Source of the DNA: Candidatus Ichthyocystis sparus | Lineage (GTDB): Bacteria; Pseudomonadota; Gammaproteobacteria; Burkholderiales; 2013Ark19i | Reading direction: 5' to 3' | Assembly: GCF_900078745.1 (NCBI RefSeq) | Contig: NZ_FKII01000055.1 | Location: forward strand, 1 to 64,000 | DNA length: 64,000 nucleotides | Shown: piece after piece, positions 1-9,208 of the stretch | Position numbering within the stretch: the first letter of the stretch is position 1 | Layout: every line of letters begins with the position of its first letter | Made by a program: the position numbers and the translations under genes | The notes under the pieces: generated by a model | Databases searched by the model: none | What the model was told of the DNA's origin: nothing | Seen by the model: only the letters and a program-made list of their open reading frames with translations

Positions 1-581
1 CTGATCTATCTGAAGAAGATACAAAAGTAAGTACTAAATCAAAGTCTGATATTGATGAAGAAGATAGTTTTGATAGTGATACAGACACTGATCTATCTGA
101 AGAAGATACAAAAGTAAGTACTAAATCAAAGTCTGATATTGATGAAGAAGATAGTTTTGATAGTGATACAGACACTGATCTATCTGAAGAAGATACAAAA
201 GTAAGTACTAAATCGAAGTCTGATATTGATGAAGAAGATACAAAAGTAAAAAATAAGGGTAAACTTGAATTAAAAAAGGATAGTTTTTCAGATGATATAA
301 AATTTGATGGCATTAATAATGCTAATAAAACAAAACATAATGGTCATGTATCAAGAAAGAAAACTAAATCTTATCCTAATAAAAGTAAGAGTAGTAAGAC
401 GAAAAAATATGATAGTGACAGAATTACATTTGATTTTGGAAATTTAGGTGCATTAGATGTTCCTAATAAAGTAAAAGAAAATGCTGAGGATGCAATTAGA
501 TTAGATTTAACTGACAATCATACAGCGGTTGATGGTAAAATCGAATTCGATTATTTTACAAAAAATAAGCCTAAGCCATGA
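1..581 (+). CDS. 3' end of an acidic repeat-containing protein (5' truncated by window)
   Basis: The frame is open from base 3 to the TGA at 579-581. The visible part opens with 29-residue repeats rich in Asp, Glu, Ser and Lys (DLSEEDTKVSTKS...), followed by a Lys/Asn-rich stretch and a C-terminal segment of about 50 residues that looks folded (ITFDFGNLGALDVPNKVKEN and on). Its stop overlaps the start of the efflux gene as ATGA, so the two are probably translationally coupled. Outer-membrane efflux genes usually follow an adaptor or inner-membrane pump gene, so this could be the tail of such a partner, but no transporter domain is visible. Function unknown. Confidence 0.75.
   Translation, partial: DLSEEDTKVSTKSKSDIDEEDSFDSDTDTDLSEEDTKVSTKSKSDIDEEDSFDSDTDTDLSEEDTKVSTKSKSDIDEEDTKVKNKGKLELKKDSFSDDIKFDGINNANKTKHNGHVSRKKTKSYPNKSKSSKTKKYDSDRITFDFGNLGALDVPNKVKENAEDAIRLDLTDNHTAVDGKIEFDYFTKNKPKP
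3..240 (+). repeat. 87-bp in-frame tandem repeat (29 aa), 2.7 copies visible
   Basis: Units at 3-89, 90-176 and a truncated 177-240 are nearly identical; the third carries an a-to-g change. The array continues off the left edge. The period is a multiple of three, so copy-number change would keep the frame. Confidence 0.9.
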
Positions 582-2182
582 AATCGAAAAATTTTTTCAT
601 TGTTGCTGTACTTATCACTTCAGGATGCCTAAGGCGTGATATGTATATTGATTACCCAGTATTACCACCATCACATTTTTCACATCAGGAAAATGTAGAT
701 ATTCCTGAGGGCACAACCTTAGTTTACAGATCTGATTGGTGGACTTTTTGGGACGATCCAAGATTATCTGATCTTATAAATAAAGCACTAGATGGTAATC
801 CTGATTATCGCCAGCTTTTATCAAGAATAAAAGAAAGTAGGGATCTAATGGGTATTAGATCCTCACAGTCCTGGCCAAACATTGGAGCTTCTGCTCAAGT
901 TGGAAGACAAAAAATTCTCTTTCCCAAGGATATTGAATATTTTGGAGTGCAGCAAGGATTTGGAATAAAGTGGGAAATGGATCTGTTTGGTGTCAAAAAA
1001 AGCCAAGAACTTTCTGCATACGAGAAATATTTATCTCTTAACAGTAGCAAACATGCTTCTAAACTTCTTTTAAGTACAGAAGTAGCAAAGACGTACATTC
1101 ATATTATGTCGTTACTCTATAGAGAAAAAATAATTTCTGAAATGATTGAATGGCAAAATAAGGCGTTATCTTTTTCTGAAAAACTATGGGCAATTGGTTT
1201 TTTAGATTTAGAAAATAGGAATACCATTGCAAGCGCATATAAAAATTTGGAGATAAAGAAATCTGAGATTAGAAAAGCTATAGAATTATATACGATGAAG
1301 CTTGCAATTCTTTTAGGTAAATTGCCAGAAAAATTTGAGTTTAACCATGAAGGAGAATTTTATATTGATAGCATAATTAGAAAGGCTCCTATACCTACTG
1401 CTCCTTTACCAATTGATGTATTAAATAGAAGATGGGATGTTGCTGTTCAATACCACATACTCAAGTCTGCAATGCATGATGTAGGTGCAGCACAAGCATC
1501 TCTATATCCTCAACTAATGTTTGCCTATGACATAAACGAACAACGCATTAATATATCCGGTAATAGTCTATCTGGTCCGATTTACAATCTTGGATTTTCC
1601 CTTTCAATACCATTCTTTTCTGAAACTCTGAGAAGACAGGTTAGTGCCAAAAAAGATGCTGTAGAGCGTCATAAAGAAAAATACCGAGACACTATCATTA
1701 AGGCCCTAGCAGACGTTGAACGTGCCTACATAGAGCTACATGCATCCATGCTGGCAGCACAGAAACAAGAAAGCATATCCTCCATGGCCCAGGAAAGTTA
1801 CAATAAGCTGGAAAAAGAGCATTATTTAGGCAATATAGACTACCTAACACTGGCAAAACAGAAGATAAATGAACTCAAAGAGAAAGCGTCCCTTCAAGAA
1901 AGAAAAGAAGAGCAGCTGGAAAACATCATCTCCCTATACAAATCTATGGGAGGACATTGGACAAGACAAAAAACAGAAAACAAAGACATCAACAACCCTA
2001 ATGATCCAGCCCCCTCTAAGAAAGGGCTGAATCACCCAAATCCTGAACCTTTTCTGATTCAAAGCAAATTGCCCGAGAAGGAACAACCGTCGAAATGGCA
2101 TGTTTATATACCATCTGAGTTACGGTGTTCTTCAACAAAACAACATACTGATCAAAAGAGTCAACCTGCCCCTGAAGTTTAA
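578..2182 (+). CDS. outer-membrane efflux lipoprotein, TolC/OprM (NodT) family
   Basis: Outer-membrane channel of a tripartite efflux or export system. The N-terminus is a lipoprotein-type signal with Cys17 in an ITSGC context. It is followed by the family's early WW-x-F-x-DP-x-L-x-x-L-I element ([18 protein letters not shown]) and two helical OEP repeats, the second ending in the typical LYKSMGGHW at about residue 461. OprM-type proteins normally stop near this point. Here 73 further Pro/Lys/Gln-rich residues follow, and the last 167 nt are antisense to hfq, so the ancestral stop seems lost. It is coupled to the upstream gene by ATGA. The family is clear; the substrate is unknown. Confidence 0.88.
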   Translation: MKSKNFFIVAVLITSGCLRRDMYIDYPVLPPSHFSHQENVDIPEGTTLVYRSDWWTFWDDPRLSDLINKALDGNPDYRQLLSRIKESRDLMGIRSSQSWPNIGASAQVGRQKILFPKDIEYFGVQQGFGIKWEMDLFGVKKSQELSAYEKYLSLNSSKHASKLLLSTEVAKTYIHIMSLLYREKIISEMIEWQNKALSFSEKLWAIGFLDLENRNTIASAYKNLEIKKSEIRKAIELYTMKLAILLGKLPEKFEFNHEGEFYIDSIIRKAPIPTAPLPIDVLNRRWDVAVQYHILKSAMHDVGAAQASLYPQLMFAYDINEQRINISGNSLSGPIYNLGFSLSIPFFSETLRRQVSAKKDAVERHKEKYRDTIIKALADVERAYIELHASMLAAQKQESISSMAQESYNKLEKEHYLGNIDYLTLAKQKINELKEKASLQERKEEQLENIISLYKSMGGHWTRQKTENKDINNPNDPAPSKKGLNHPNPEPFLIQSKLPEKEQPSKWHVYIPSELRCSSTKQHTDQKSQPAPEV

Positions 2183-2276
2183 TTCCATTGACTAAATAGA
2201 TCGAAACGGGAACATGCTCACGCCTCAAAACGTTCAAGAAAGGGTCTTGTAGCGTCTGGCCTTTATTATTGCTCAT
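2016..2276 (-). CDS. hfq: RNA chaperone Hfq
   Basis: Hexameric Sm-like protein that pairs small RNAs with mRNAs. The Sm1 (SLQDPFLN-like [20 protein letters not shown]) and Sm2 ([20 protein letters not shown]) motifs are intact. I start at the ATG at 2276 (MSNNKGQ), which is preceded by a GGAG Shine-Dalgarno six bases upstream; an earlier in-frame ATG at 2294 would add six residues not usual in Hfq. It is the last gene of the minus-strand operon, 110 bp after der, an arrangement common in betaproteobacteria. The 86-residue protein has only a short C-terminal tail after the Sm core. Its 3' 167 nt overlap the convergent efflux gene. Confidence 0.97.
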   Translation of the reverse strand: MSNNKGQTLQDPFLNVLRREHVPVSIYLVNGIKLQGQVDSFDQYVVLLKNTVTQMVYKHAISTVVPSRAICFESEKVQDLGDSALS

Positions 2277-2386
2277 AGTCACTCCGTTAACCACAAAGAT
2301 AGCATTCGTTGAAAAAAAACATAATATACAGGATCCTATCCATAAAGTCCCTTACTTTTACCCATTTTTAAAAAATATGTATTTTT

Positions 2387-3751
2387 TTATTCTTTAATTA
2401 TAGAGGATACATATGGATTTTTGTTCCCCTTAAACTCGATTCGCAAATGTACTCCTTCAACACAAAACTGTTTACTAAAAAACCTCGATAAATAGCGCTT
2501 ATAGCCATCAGAGATAAACTTTGTAGAATTGCCATGTATAACTATAACAGGAGGATTGTGCCCTCCTTGATGCGCATACCTTAGCTTAGGTCTACTGTAT
2601 CCTGCTCTAGGAGGATTATGTCGAGAGACTGCATCTAACAAAGCTCTAGTCAACTGAGATGTGGAAAAACTACGATTAGCTGATTCATAAGCAAGCATAG
2701 CTTTTTTAATAACATCCCAAATGCCTTTAGCATTCAAAGCCGAAATGTAGCATACGGGAGCAAAGTAAAAAAAAGACATATGATGTTTAAGTGATTCCTT
2801 CAATTTTTTACGTTGATAATCATCAAGCAACTCCCACTTATTTACAACAAGAACTACTGCTCGCCCTTCATCAGCCAGATACCCTGACAAATGAGAATCT
2901 TGAGTAGCAACACCCCTAACAGCATCTATAAAAAGTACGGCCACATCACAACTATGAACCGCCTGCAAAGTTTTAACAACAGAAAGTGTTTCTACTTTAT
3001 CGGTTACTTTACTACGTCTACGAACTCCTGCCGTATCTATTAACTGGAATCTATAATTTTTATCAAAAAAATCTATACATACAGCATCTCTAGTTGTACC
3101 AGCCTCTTTATCTACAACAACACGATCTTCACCCAACAGAGCATTAATAAATGTTGATTTGCCGGTATTAGGCTGTCCTATAACAGCTATACGGGGAACT
3201 TTAGCTACACCAGGAGAAACGGAATCAGATTCTGATAAAGAATCAATATTTGGTGGCAATAAATTTTGTACAACATGGTCCATAAGGGTAGCAACTCCTT
3301 CTCCATGTGAGGCTGAAATAGCAAATAACTCTCCCATCCCCAATGAAAAGAAGTCTGAAGACATAACATGTCCCACACCACCCTCTGTTTTATTAACAAC
3401 CAACAACGCACTACTGCCCCTAATACGAAGTTTATCCGCAACGTAATGATCTTCTGTAGTCAAACCACAACGACCATCCACCATAAAAAGCACCACATCA
3501 GCCTCATCTACTGCCAACCATGACTGATCTCGTGATAGATAATCAACATTACAAAAAGCACTAGAGAGGATTCCCGCAGTATCAACAATAATAAAGTTAC
3601 GCCCTCTCCACGCCACACGAGCATAATGACGATCGCGAGTCAGTCCAGGAGTATCTCCGACCAGAGCATCTCTAGACCTTACTAAACGATTAAACAAGGT
3701 AGACTTACCAACATTTGTTGATCCTACCAAAGCCACCACTGGATAACTCAT
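2387..3751 (-). CDS. der: ribosome-assembly GTPase Der (EngA)
   Basis: Essential GTPase for 50S subunit maturation, with two G domains in tandem and a C-terminal KH-like domain. The first P-loop is GSTNVGKST (residues 10-18) with DTAG at 57-60; the second is GQPNTGKST, followed by DTAGVRRR. The G4 elements read NKTE and NKWE, with Glu in place of the usual Asp. The C-terminal part (RPKLRYAHQGGHNPPVIVIH) is the conserved KH-like segment. Full length at 454 residues. It lies 12 bp after bamB in the same operon. Confidence 0.97.
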   Translation of the reverse strand: MSYPVVALVGSTNVGKSTLFNRLVRSRDALVGDTPGLTRDRHYARVAWRGRNFIIVDTAGILSSAFCNVDYLSRDQSWLAVDEADVVLFMVDGRCGLTTEDHYVADKLRIRGSSALLVVNKTEGGVGHVMSSDFFSLGMGELFAISASHGEGVATLMDHVVQNLLPPNIDSLSESDSVSPGVAKVPRIAVIGQPNTGKSTFINALLGEDRVVVDKEAGTTRDAVCIDFFDKNYRFQLIDTAGVRRRSKVTDKVETLSVVKTLQAVHSCDVAVLFIDAVRGVATQDSHLSGYLADEGRAVVLVVNKWELLDDYQRKKLKESLKHHMSFFYFAPVCYISALNAKGIWDVIKKAMLAYESANRSFSTSQLTRALLDAVSRHNPPRAGYSRPKLRYAHQGGHNPPVIVIHGNSTKFISDGYKRYLSRFFSKQFCVEGVHLRIEFKGNKNPYVSSIIKE

Positions 3752-3763
3752 AAAATAAAACCG

Positions 3764-5176
3764 TCAACTAACATAGTGGATACAAAAAACATGGCCATCT
3801 TGGGATATAGCAACTATATAGTCCCTCCAAACACTAGGTGCACTTACAAATGATGTACTACGAGAAAACTGTAAGCGACGCACTAATAATCCCGTAGTGG
3901 AATCTAATATATTCATATGAGCTGAACGATCACCAACTAATAAATAGCCCTTGAATAAAGCCGGCTTGGTTATAAGAGTATCTCCCAAAAACTCTGATTT
4001 CCACAGCTGGTTACCCGATTCCAAATCAAAAGAATGCACGACCCCATCATCACTGCTGAAAAAAATATTCCTATCCCTAAAAACACCTCCATACAACGAG
4101 CTAATATTACTTACCCAAGAAAAATTTCTCTCCTTAAGCTTGTAACAACCCACGGCATGGCGGAAAGAGGCAACACACACGGTATCATTGTCAAGATAAA
4201 AAACGTCTCCTACCAAATCTGTCATACGCTCTACATCATCAATTCCTTGGGCAGGAAATAAAATCAGAGAAGTGTTGAGGTGCCCTGTATGCTTATCCAA
4301 TATAAATAGCTGTCCCTGCGGAGAGGGAACAAATATATAGGAAGCATAGATAGTTAATGGGGCAGAATCTCTCACTAATAAATCACGTGTCTGAGTACCA
4401 GAGAAAGTCCAGATAGTCTCTCCAGTGCTTCTATCCAAAGAAAAAACTGAACCATTAATTGCCCTAAGAAACAATCTACCACCATCAACGACAGGTAAGG
4501 AAGTAATTGTTTCACCAAGTGAATTTCTCCAAACAATATGTCCGTTATGAATAGAAATAGCATACACAGTACCCGTATTAGATACTACAAAACACAGGTC
4601 ACCGCTAGCACTAACACCAGCAGATAAATCAGGCAAATCTATACCCCACTTGTTGGACCCAGAAAGTATAGAAAAGGCACGTACACGCCCGTTGGAGGAA
4701 GAAACAATTACAGTGCCATCATCCGTAATAGCAGGTACCAGAGTAAGAACACGCCCAGAAACATATGGCACAGTCTGTGTCCAAGACAATAAAAACTTTG
4801 AGACACTGCTACCGCCACTAGAAATATGCTTAAGAGATGGCTTGACATGTTTATCACCATTTGACGAATATTCATCATTACTAGACACATATGACAAATC
4901 AGCATTAGTCTTTGGTATATCTACGCTGCTATTGGGTCCACCGCTTTTACTGATAGTGTCTACAAACTCATCACTTTTTTTATGGGGGACCGTTGTGTTA
5001 TTAGATAAGCTACCAACGTTGCGAGCCACTACTCCCTTGCGTAAGCTAGAGTACGAATTATTATCCCCCTTATGCATGTAAGATAAGGTAGAAGGGCCAT
5101 TTGCGTGTGCTACATTGAAAATTTGGTAGCATGGCAACGACAGCAATACAATAAATACAAACCGACTAACATTCAT
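3764..5176 (-). CDS. bamB: outer-membrane assembly factor BamB (PQQ-like beta-propeller)
   Basis: Accessory subunit of the BAM complex that inserts outer-membrane proteins. Repeated beta-propeller blades are visible from about residue 135 to the end (for example SSSNGRVRAFSILSGSNKWG, VSNTGTVYAISIHNGHIVW, SSDDGVVHSFDLESGNQLW). The protein is about 80 residues longer than usual because of a Ser/Asn/Lys-rich segment between the signal peptide and the propeller. The signal region has Cys16 in SLPC, a poor lipobox, and an AHA signal-peptidase-I-like site at 24-26, so lipid anchoring is doubtful. Its start overlaps the yfgM stop by 4 nt. Position between yfgM and der supports the assignment. Confidence 0.92.
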   Translation of the reverse strand: MNVSRFVFIVLLSLPCYQIFNVAHANGPSTLSYMHKGDNNSYSSLRKGVVARNVGSLSNNTTVPHKKSDEFVDTISKSGGPNSSVDIPKTNADLSYVSSNDEYSSNGDKHVKPSLKHISSGGSSVSKFLLSWTQTVPYVSGRVLTLVPAITDDGTVIVSSSNGRVRAFSILSGSNKWGIDLPDLSAGVSASGDLCFVVSNTGTVYAISIHNGHIVWRNSLGETITSLPVVDGGRLFLRAINGSVFSLDRSTGETIWTFSGTQTRDLLVRDSAPLTIYASYIFVPSPQGQLFILDKHTGHLNTSLILFPAQGIDDVERMTDLVGDVFYLDNDTVCVASFRHAVGCYKLKERNFSWVSNISSLYGGVFRDRNIFFSSDDGVVHSFDLESGNQLWKSEFLGDTLITKPALFKGYLLVGDRSAHMNILDSTTGLLVRRLQFSRSTSFVSAPSVWRDYIVAISQDGHVFCIHYVS

Positions 5177-5856
5177 TTAACGCTTTCTACATAACGTATA
5201 CGCTTTTCAAGCAAATCAATTAAAGTATTCTGAAGCTCCGCATCATGAACACCCCTCGACTTATTATGAACAGATGCTCTATCAGAAATGAGAACAATGG
5301 CTGACTTGTACAAATCACGTGCCTTACTATAGTTCTTCATAGCACTTTCCACATCTCCTCTTTCCATCAAAATAAGGGGCTTAAATTCTGGCAATGATGA
5401 CATAGACAAAAAATCCTTCGCTTTACCATATTGACCTAAATCAATAGCAATTGGAACGACCCTCAATATAGCTATAGTAGACCACGGCTGCCCGCCATTT
5501 CTTACCACCCAAGATAGTATAGACATAGCGTCACCGGGCTTATCATCGCGCACTGCTTCACTAGCAAAACTAAGAGAAGACAAATATGTATACGGAGATG
5601 AAGAAAAGTTGCTCTGCAAGTAACTAAGGGCCTGTCTAGACTGAGAAAGATTATTGTCTCTAAGGGATTTTTGAAACAACGAGTAATAGGAAAGAGCCTG
5701 ATAATCCTTCTTGTTATGGTACCAACGGAAAAGATAATGCCCGGTAAAAATTAGCATCAACATCACAAGCATAGAAACAATAAGAGGTGAGTATCTTTGA
5801 AACAAATCCCTAAAAAACTCAATGTGCTCTTGCTCTTCTTGACTACATATAGCCAT
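5173..5856 (-). CDS. yfgM: YfgM-like ancillary SecYEG translocon subunit
   Basis: Single-pass inner-membrane protein with a periplasmic TPR-like domain. A short cytoplasmic N-terminus (SQEEQEHIEFFRDLFQRYSP) precedes a membrane helix at about residues 24-47. The rest is helical, with TPR-like stretches (GDVESAMKNYSKARDLYKSA) and an ending LLEKRIRYVES. YfgM partners with periplasmic chaperones at the translocon. Placement between hisS and bamB with a 4-nt overlap is the conserved order. Length (227) is near normal. Confidence 0.88.
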   Translation of the reverse strand: MAICSQEEQEHIEFFRDLFQRYSPLIVSMLVMLMLIFTGHYLFRWYHNKKDYQALSYYSLFQKSLRDNNLSQSRQALSYLQSNFSSSPYTYLSSLSFASEAVRDDKPGDAMSILSWVVRNGGQPWSTIAILRVVPIAIDLGQYGKAKDFLSMSSLPEFKPLILMERGDVESAMKNYSKARDLYKSAIVLISDRASVHNKSRGVHDAELQNTLIDLLEKRIRYVESVK

Positions 5857-5862
5857 AAAAAT

Positions 5863-7128
5863 CTATCCTTTCAATGAGTCTATCAAGAATTGCTGTAACT
5901 TCTCAAAACAAATCTTTACTTGTTGACCACTAGCTAAAAACTTAATGCATACTGAAGCTTCTTTTAACTCCGACTCACCTATAATTAAAACAGCAGAGCA
6001 ACCAAACTGATCAGCTCTTTTAATTTGCGCACCTAGCGGGTCTACACCAGGATGAACAATAACCGACCACCCAGCAAGCCTTAGGTCACGCGCTAAACTG
6101 TGAAGTTTATAAAAAGCCTCTATACCTACATGAGCAGCATACAAACGAATTGCACCACCAGGCAATATTTTATCAGAGCACAACTCTACTATACGCTCAA
6201 TACCAATAGCACAGCCAACAGCATATATGTTACTGTAGCCTAATTGTTTAGCAAGCCCATCATACCTACCTCCAGCACAAACTGCCGACTGACTTCCAAG
6301 TTGATTACTAACCCATTCAAACACTACACCGTTGTAATAATCTAATCCTCTCACTAAACGATTATTCCAAATGTAGGGAATACCAGTTTCTGTCAAAGTA
6401 GATAGAAACTCATGATATCTATCCTGCGTCTCAGTAGTTAACATTTTGAAAAAAGTGGGAGCATTGGAAACGATACTCTGCATACCCTTATTCTTAGTGT
6501 CCAAGATTCTAAATGGATTACTGTACAAACGTCTCCTGGAATCATCATCTAATGAATCTATATGAGAGGAAAAATAATCTACAAGAACCCTGCGATACAG
6601 ACGCCTCTCCTCTAATGTTCCTATGGTATTAACATGTAATTCTAATGAATCACCAATTCCCAAACACCTCCAAAGCTCGCTATTTAGAAGTAATATCTCA
6701 AGCTCTGTATATTCATGAGACATACCAAAACACTCAATTCCAATTTGATGAAACTGGCGATAGCGTCCCTTTTGTGGGCGTTCATGACGGAACATCGGCC
6801 CGTGGTACCACAATCTTTGCTGTCTACCATAGGTCATATTATTTTCAGCAACAGCACGCAAACAGCAGGCTGTTCCCTCTGGCCTAAGTGCCAATTTATC
6901 TCCATTAAGATTGTCAGTAAAAGAGTACATCTCCTTTTCAACTATATCAGTATCACTTCCAATAGCACGGCAGAATAAAGCAGTCGGACCGACAATGGGA
7001 AAATCTATCCTATCATAGCAAAATTCACCGCATACTCTAGCAGTCAAGCCTAAAAGATAATCCCATAAACGGGCCCGATCAGGAAAAAGATCGTTCATAC
7101 CGCGAATAGAATACAAACCAGATGACAT
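5863..7128 (-). CDS. hisS: histidyl-tRNA synthetase
   Basis: Class II synthetase that charges tRNA-His. Motif 1 lies in the N-terminal region. Motif 2 is seen as WYHGPMFRHERPQKGRYRQF, with the HisRS-specific Q-x-G-x-E element (FHQIGIECFG). HisA-type motif LVRGLDYYNGVVFEW and motif 3 (GCAIGIERI) are intact. The C-terminal anticodon-binding domain (RLAGWSVIVHPGVDPLGAQI) is complete. 421 residues is normal. It is 23 bp downstream of ispG in the same operon. Confidence 0.97.
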   Translation of the reverse strand: MSSGLYSIRGMNDLFPDRARLWDYLLGLTARVCGEFCYDRIDFPIVGPTALFCRAIGSDTDIVEKEMYSFTDNLNGDKLALRPEGTACCLRAVAENNMTYGRQQRLWYHGPMFRHERPQKGRYRQFHQIGIECFGMSHEYTELEILLLNSELWRCLGIGDSLELHVNTIGTLEERRLYRRVLVDYFSSHIDSLDDDSRRRLYSNPFRILDTKNKGMQSIVSNAPTFFKMLTTETQDRYHEFLSTLTETGIPYIWNNRLVRGLDYYNGVVFEWVSNQLGSQSAVCAGGRYDGLAKQLGYSNIYAVGCAIGIERIVELCSDKILPGGAIRLYAAHVGIEAFYKLHSLARDLRLAGWSVIVHPGVDPLGAQIKRADQFGCSAVLIIGESELKEASVCIKFLASGQQVKICFEKLQQFLIDSLKG

Positions 7129-7151
7129 AAACAGCCAACCAATAAATGTTA

Positions 7152-8396
7152 TTAGATAATAGCTCTTTTGGGATAATTGTTCTCTACGTACCTATCAATA
7201 ATGGCTAAAAAGTCCTCAACGATATGATCGCCCTTAAGCGTCTCCACCTTTACGCCATCACAAAAAACTGGACAAAACGGATCCTCCCCACTTCCTGGCA
7301 AAGAAATCCCCAAGTTAGCATGCCTACTCTCTCCAGGGCCATTAACAACGCACCCCATAACAGCGACGGTCATAGATTCAACACCATCATAGAACTTGCG
7401 CCACACCAACATTTTCTCACGCAGGTACTTATCAACCACTACGGTTAGGTGCTGAAAAAAGTCGCTACTGGTTCTACCACAACCAGGGCAAGCAGTAACC
7501 ATGGGAGAAAATGCCCTTATGGACATGGACTGCAAAATCTGTTGGGCCACAATCACCTCTTGTGTTCTGGAGCCTCCAGGCTCAGGAGTAAGAGAAATTC
7601 GAATAGTATCCCCAATACCCTCCTGCAGGAGTATCGATAAAGCAGCAGTTGATGCCACTATTCCTTTTGAACCCATACCAGCCTCAGTTAAACCGAGATG
7701 TAAGGGGTAGTGACAGCGACGTGCCAAATCTCTGTAGATAGATATTAAATCCTGCACAGAACTAACTTTACACGAAATAATAATTTTTTTATTGGGTAGT
7801 CCCAAGCTTTCAGCAAAATGGGCAGAATCTAGGGCAGAGGTAATTAGTGCCTCGCGTAAAACTGCACCAGAAGGCAATGGATTAGAAGATTTAGAATTTT
7901 TATCCATCATACGTGCCAAAACGGCAGGATCCATGCTGCCCCAATTAGCACCTATACGAACAGGTTTTTCATTTTTTATTGCTATATCAATTATCTGAGA
8001 AAAATTTTTATCATGCTTGGCACCGAAACCAACATTACCAGGATTAATACGGTACTTATCTAGTAATTTGGCCATTTCGGGATAGTTAGAGAGTAAGGTA
8101 TGTCCGTTGTAGTGAAAATCCCCAATTATAGGAACACGAATTGACATCTTGTCTAGGTGCTCATAGATATCAGGAACACATCTCGCAGCCGCTGGGGTAT
8201 TAACAGTAATTCTAACCATCTCTGAACCAGCGCGTGATAACTCTGCAACCTGAATGGCAGTAGCAATAGGATCCTCAGTATCAGTATTGGTCATAGACTG
8301 AACACGCACAGGTGAGCCATTTCCAACACACACCGGCCCCACGAAAACAGGGTACGTATTCAGCCGGCTACATAATTTAATACCACTACTCGACAT
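7152..8396 (-). CDS. ispG: 4-hydroxy-3-methylbut-2-enyl-diphosphate synthase IspG (GcpE)
   Basis: Fe-S enzyme of the MEP isoprenoid pathway, converting MEcPP to HMBPP. The N-terminal TIM-barrel signature is visible ([18 protein letters not shown]). The cluster ligands are in CPGCGRTSS, with the third Cys in [11 protein letters not shown]. Length 414 fits the proteobacterial form. It sits between rodZ and hisS, as in many beta- and gammaproteobacteria. Confidence 0.97.
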   Translation of the reverse strand: MSSSGIKLCSRLNTYPVFVGPVCVGNGSPVRVQSMTNTDTEDPIATAIQVAELSRAGSEMVRITVNTPAAARCVPDIYEHLDKMSIRVPIIGDFHYNGHTLLSNYPEMAKLLDKYRINPGNVGFGAKHDKNFSQIIDIAIKNEKPVRIGANWGSMDPAVLARMMDKNSKSSNPLPSGAVLREALITSALDSAHFAESLGLPNKKIIISCKVSSVQDLISIYRDLARRCHYPLHLGLTEAGMGSKGIVASTAALSILLQEGIGDTIRISLTPEPGGSRTQEVIVAQQILQSMSIRAFSPMVTACPGCGRTSSDFFQHLTVVVDKYLREKMLVWRKFYDGVESMTVAVMGCVVNGPGESRHANLGISLPGSGEDPFCPVFCDGVKVETLKGDHIVEDFLAIIDRYVENNYPKRAII

Positions 8397-8421
8397 AACT
8401 ACCCTCCCCCACTACAAAAAC

Positions 8422-9182
8422 TTAGGTTAAGTAGAATTGCACATAATTATTAGAATAGCTCTTAGTAATGTGCTTAGGATGACCTAGAGGTCTGCCGTTA
8501 TGAGTCATACTAATAGCCGAAATATCACCAACCACAATTGACAATGGCAACAAAGCACGCAATTTGTATACTTTACCAGTAGACAAATCTCCAGAAAATA
8601 CGGCATGTCCTTGAGAATCATGCACAATCATCCAAGTCTGCCTAAAGGCACGTACATCCAACTCAGAAAGATTTTCACTTGTCTTGTTAGTCTGGCTGGT
8701 AGGGGTAAGTACCGGATCCTCTGGTAATACCTTACTTAATGAAAAATCTTGATGATTGTGTATCCACACAAATCTTCCTATTCCAGACCCCACGACAGCA
8801 AGAAAAAAGATCGTAGAAAACAAAATCCATGGGCTACGAAAGAAGTCAAAACGACAAAACAACCTATCACGAAAACGAGAAATGAACGTCGGACTAGCCT
8901 CACGAAGACTTTCAGAATCGCTCTTAGCAGGGGATAAAGAAGAGTTATAGTGGAGCATAGCTTCCTGAGAGCTAACATCCAACAGCCTACAGTAAGAACG
9001 TATAAAACCACGTACAAAAGTCTCACCCGGCAAGCGGGAGTAGTCACCGTTCTCAAGATCGCGAACCTGAGAACAGCTAACCTTAAGGCACTGAGCCACA
9101 TCCTCAATAGTTATATTTTTTTTTTTCTTGCTTGCTCAAAAAATACGGACAAACTACCTAAATTATCTTCCTGATTAAACAT
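8422..9182 (-). CDS. rodZ: cell-shape protein RodZ, split by a frameshift at an A11 tract
   Basis: Cytoskeletal protein that links MreB to the envelope: N-terminal Xre-like helix-turn-helix, one membrane helix (WILFSTIFFLAVVGSGIGRF), and a C-terminal periplasmic DUF4115-type domain. The downstream frame alone (to 9099) lacks the first helices. A second frame starts at the ATG at 9182, preceded by GAGGG, and reads MFNQEDNLGSLSVFFEQARK. Shifting frame inside the poly(A) run (9116-9126 as T on the plus strand) joins it to NITIEDVAQCLKVSCSQVRD, which restores the usual RodZ N-terminus. With 11 A's the frames do not connect; 9 or 12 would. Programmed or stochastic slippage, a real null, or a sequencing error are all possible. 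Confidence 0.85.
9116..9126 (-). repeat. A11 homopolymer at the rodZ frame junction
   Basis: Eleven T's on the plus strand (A11 in the rodZ mRNA) lie exactly where the N-terminal and main RodZ frames must be joined. Such tracts are known sites of polymerase slippage in AT-rich symbionts. Confidence 0.9.
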
Positions 9183-9208
9183 AAGCCCTCGCACTACAAC
9201 AGATGAAC

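Noticed and set aside
2007-2029. CAGCCC/GGGCTG hairpin at the hfq stop codon
   Set aside because: Six-base stem with an 11-base loop and no T-run on the hfq strand; insufficient for a terminator.
3159-3446. 95-codon plus-strand frame inside der
   Set aside because: It is the antisense shadow of a clear der gene with conserved GTPase motifs.
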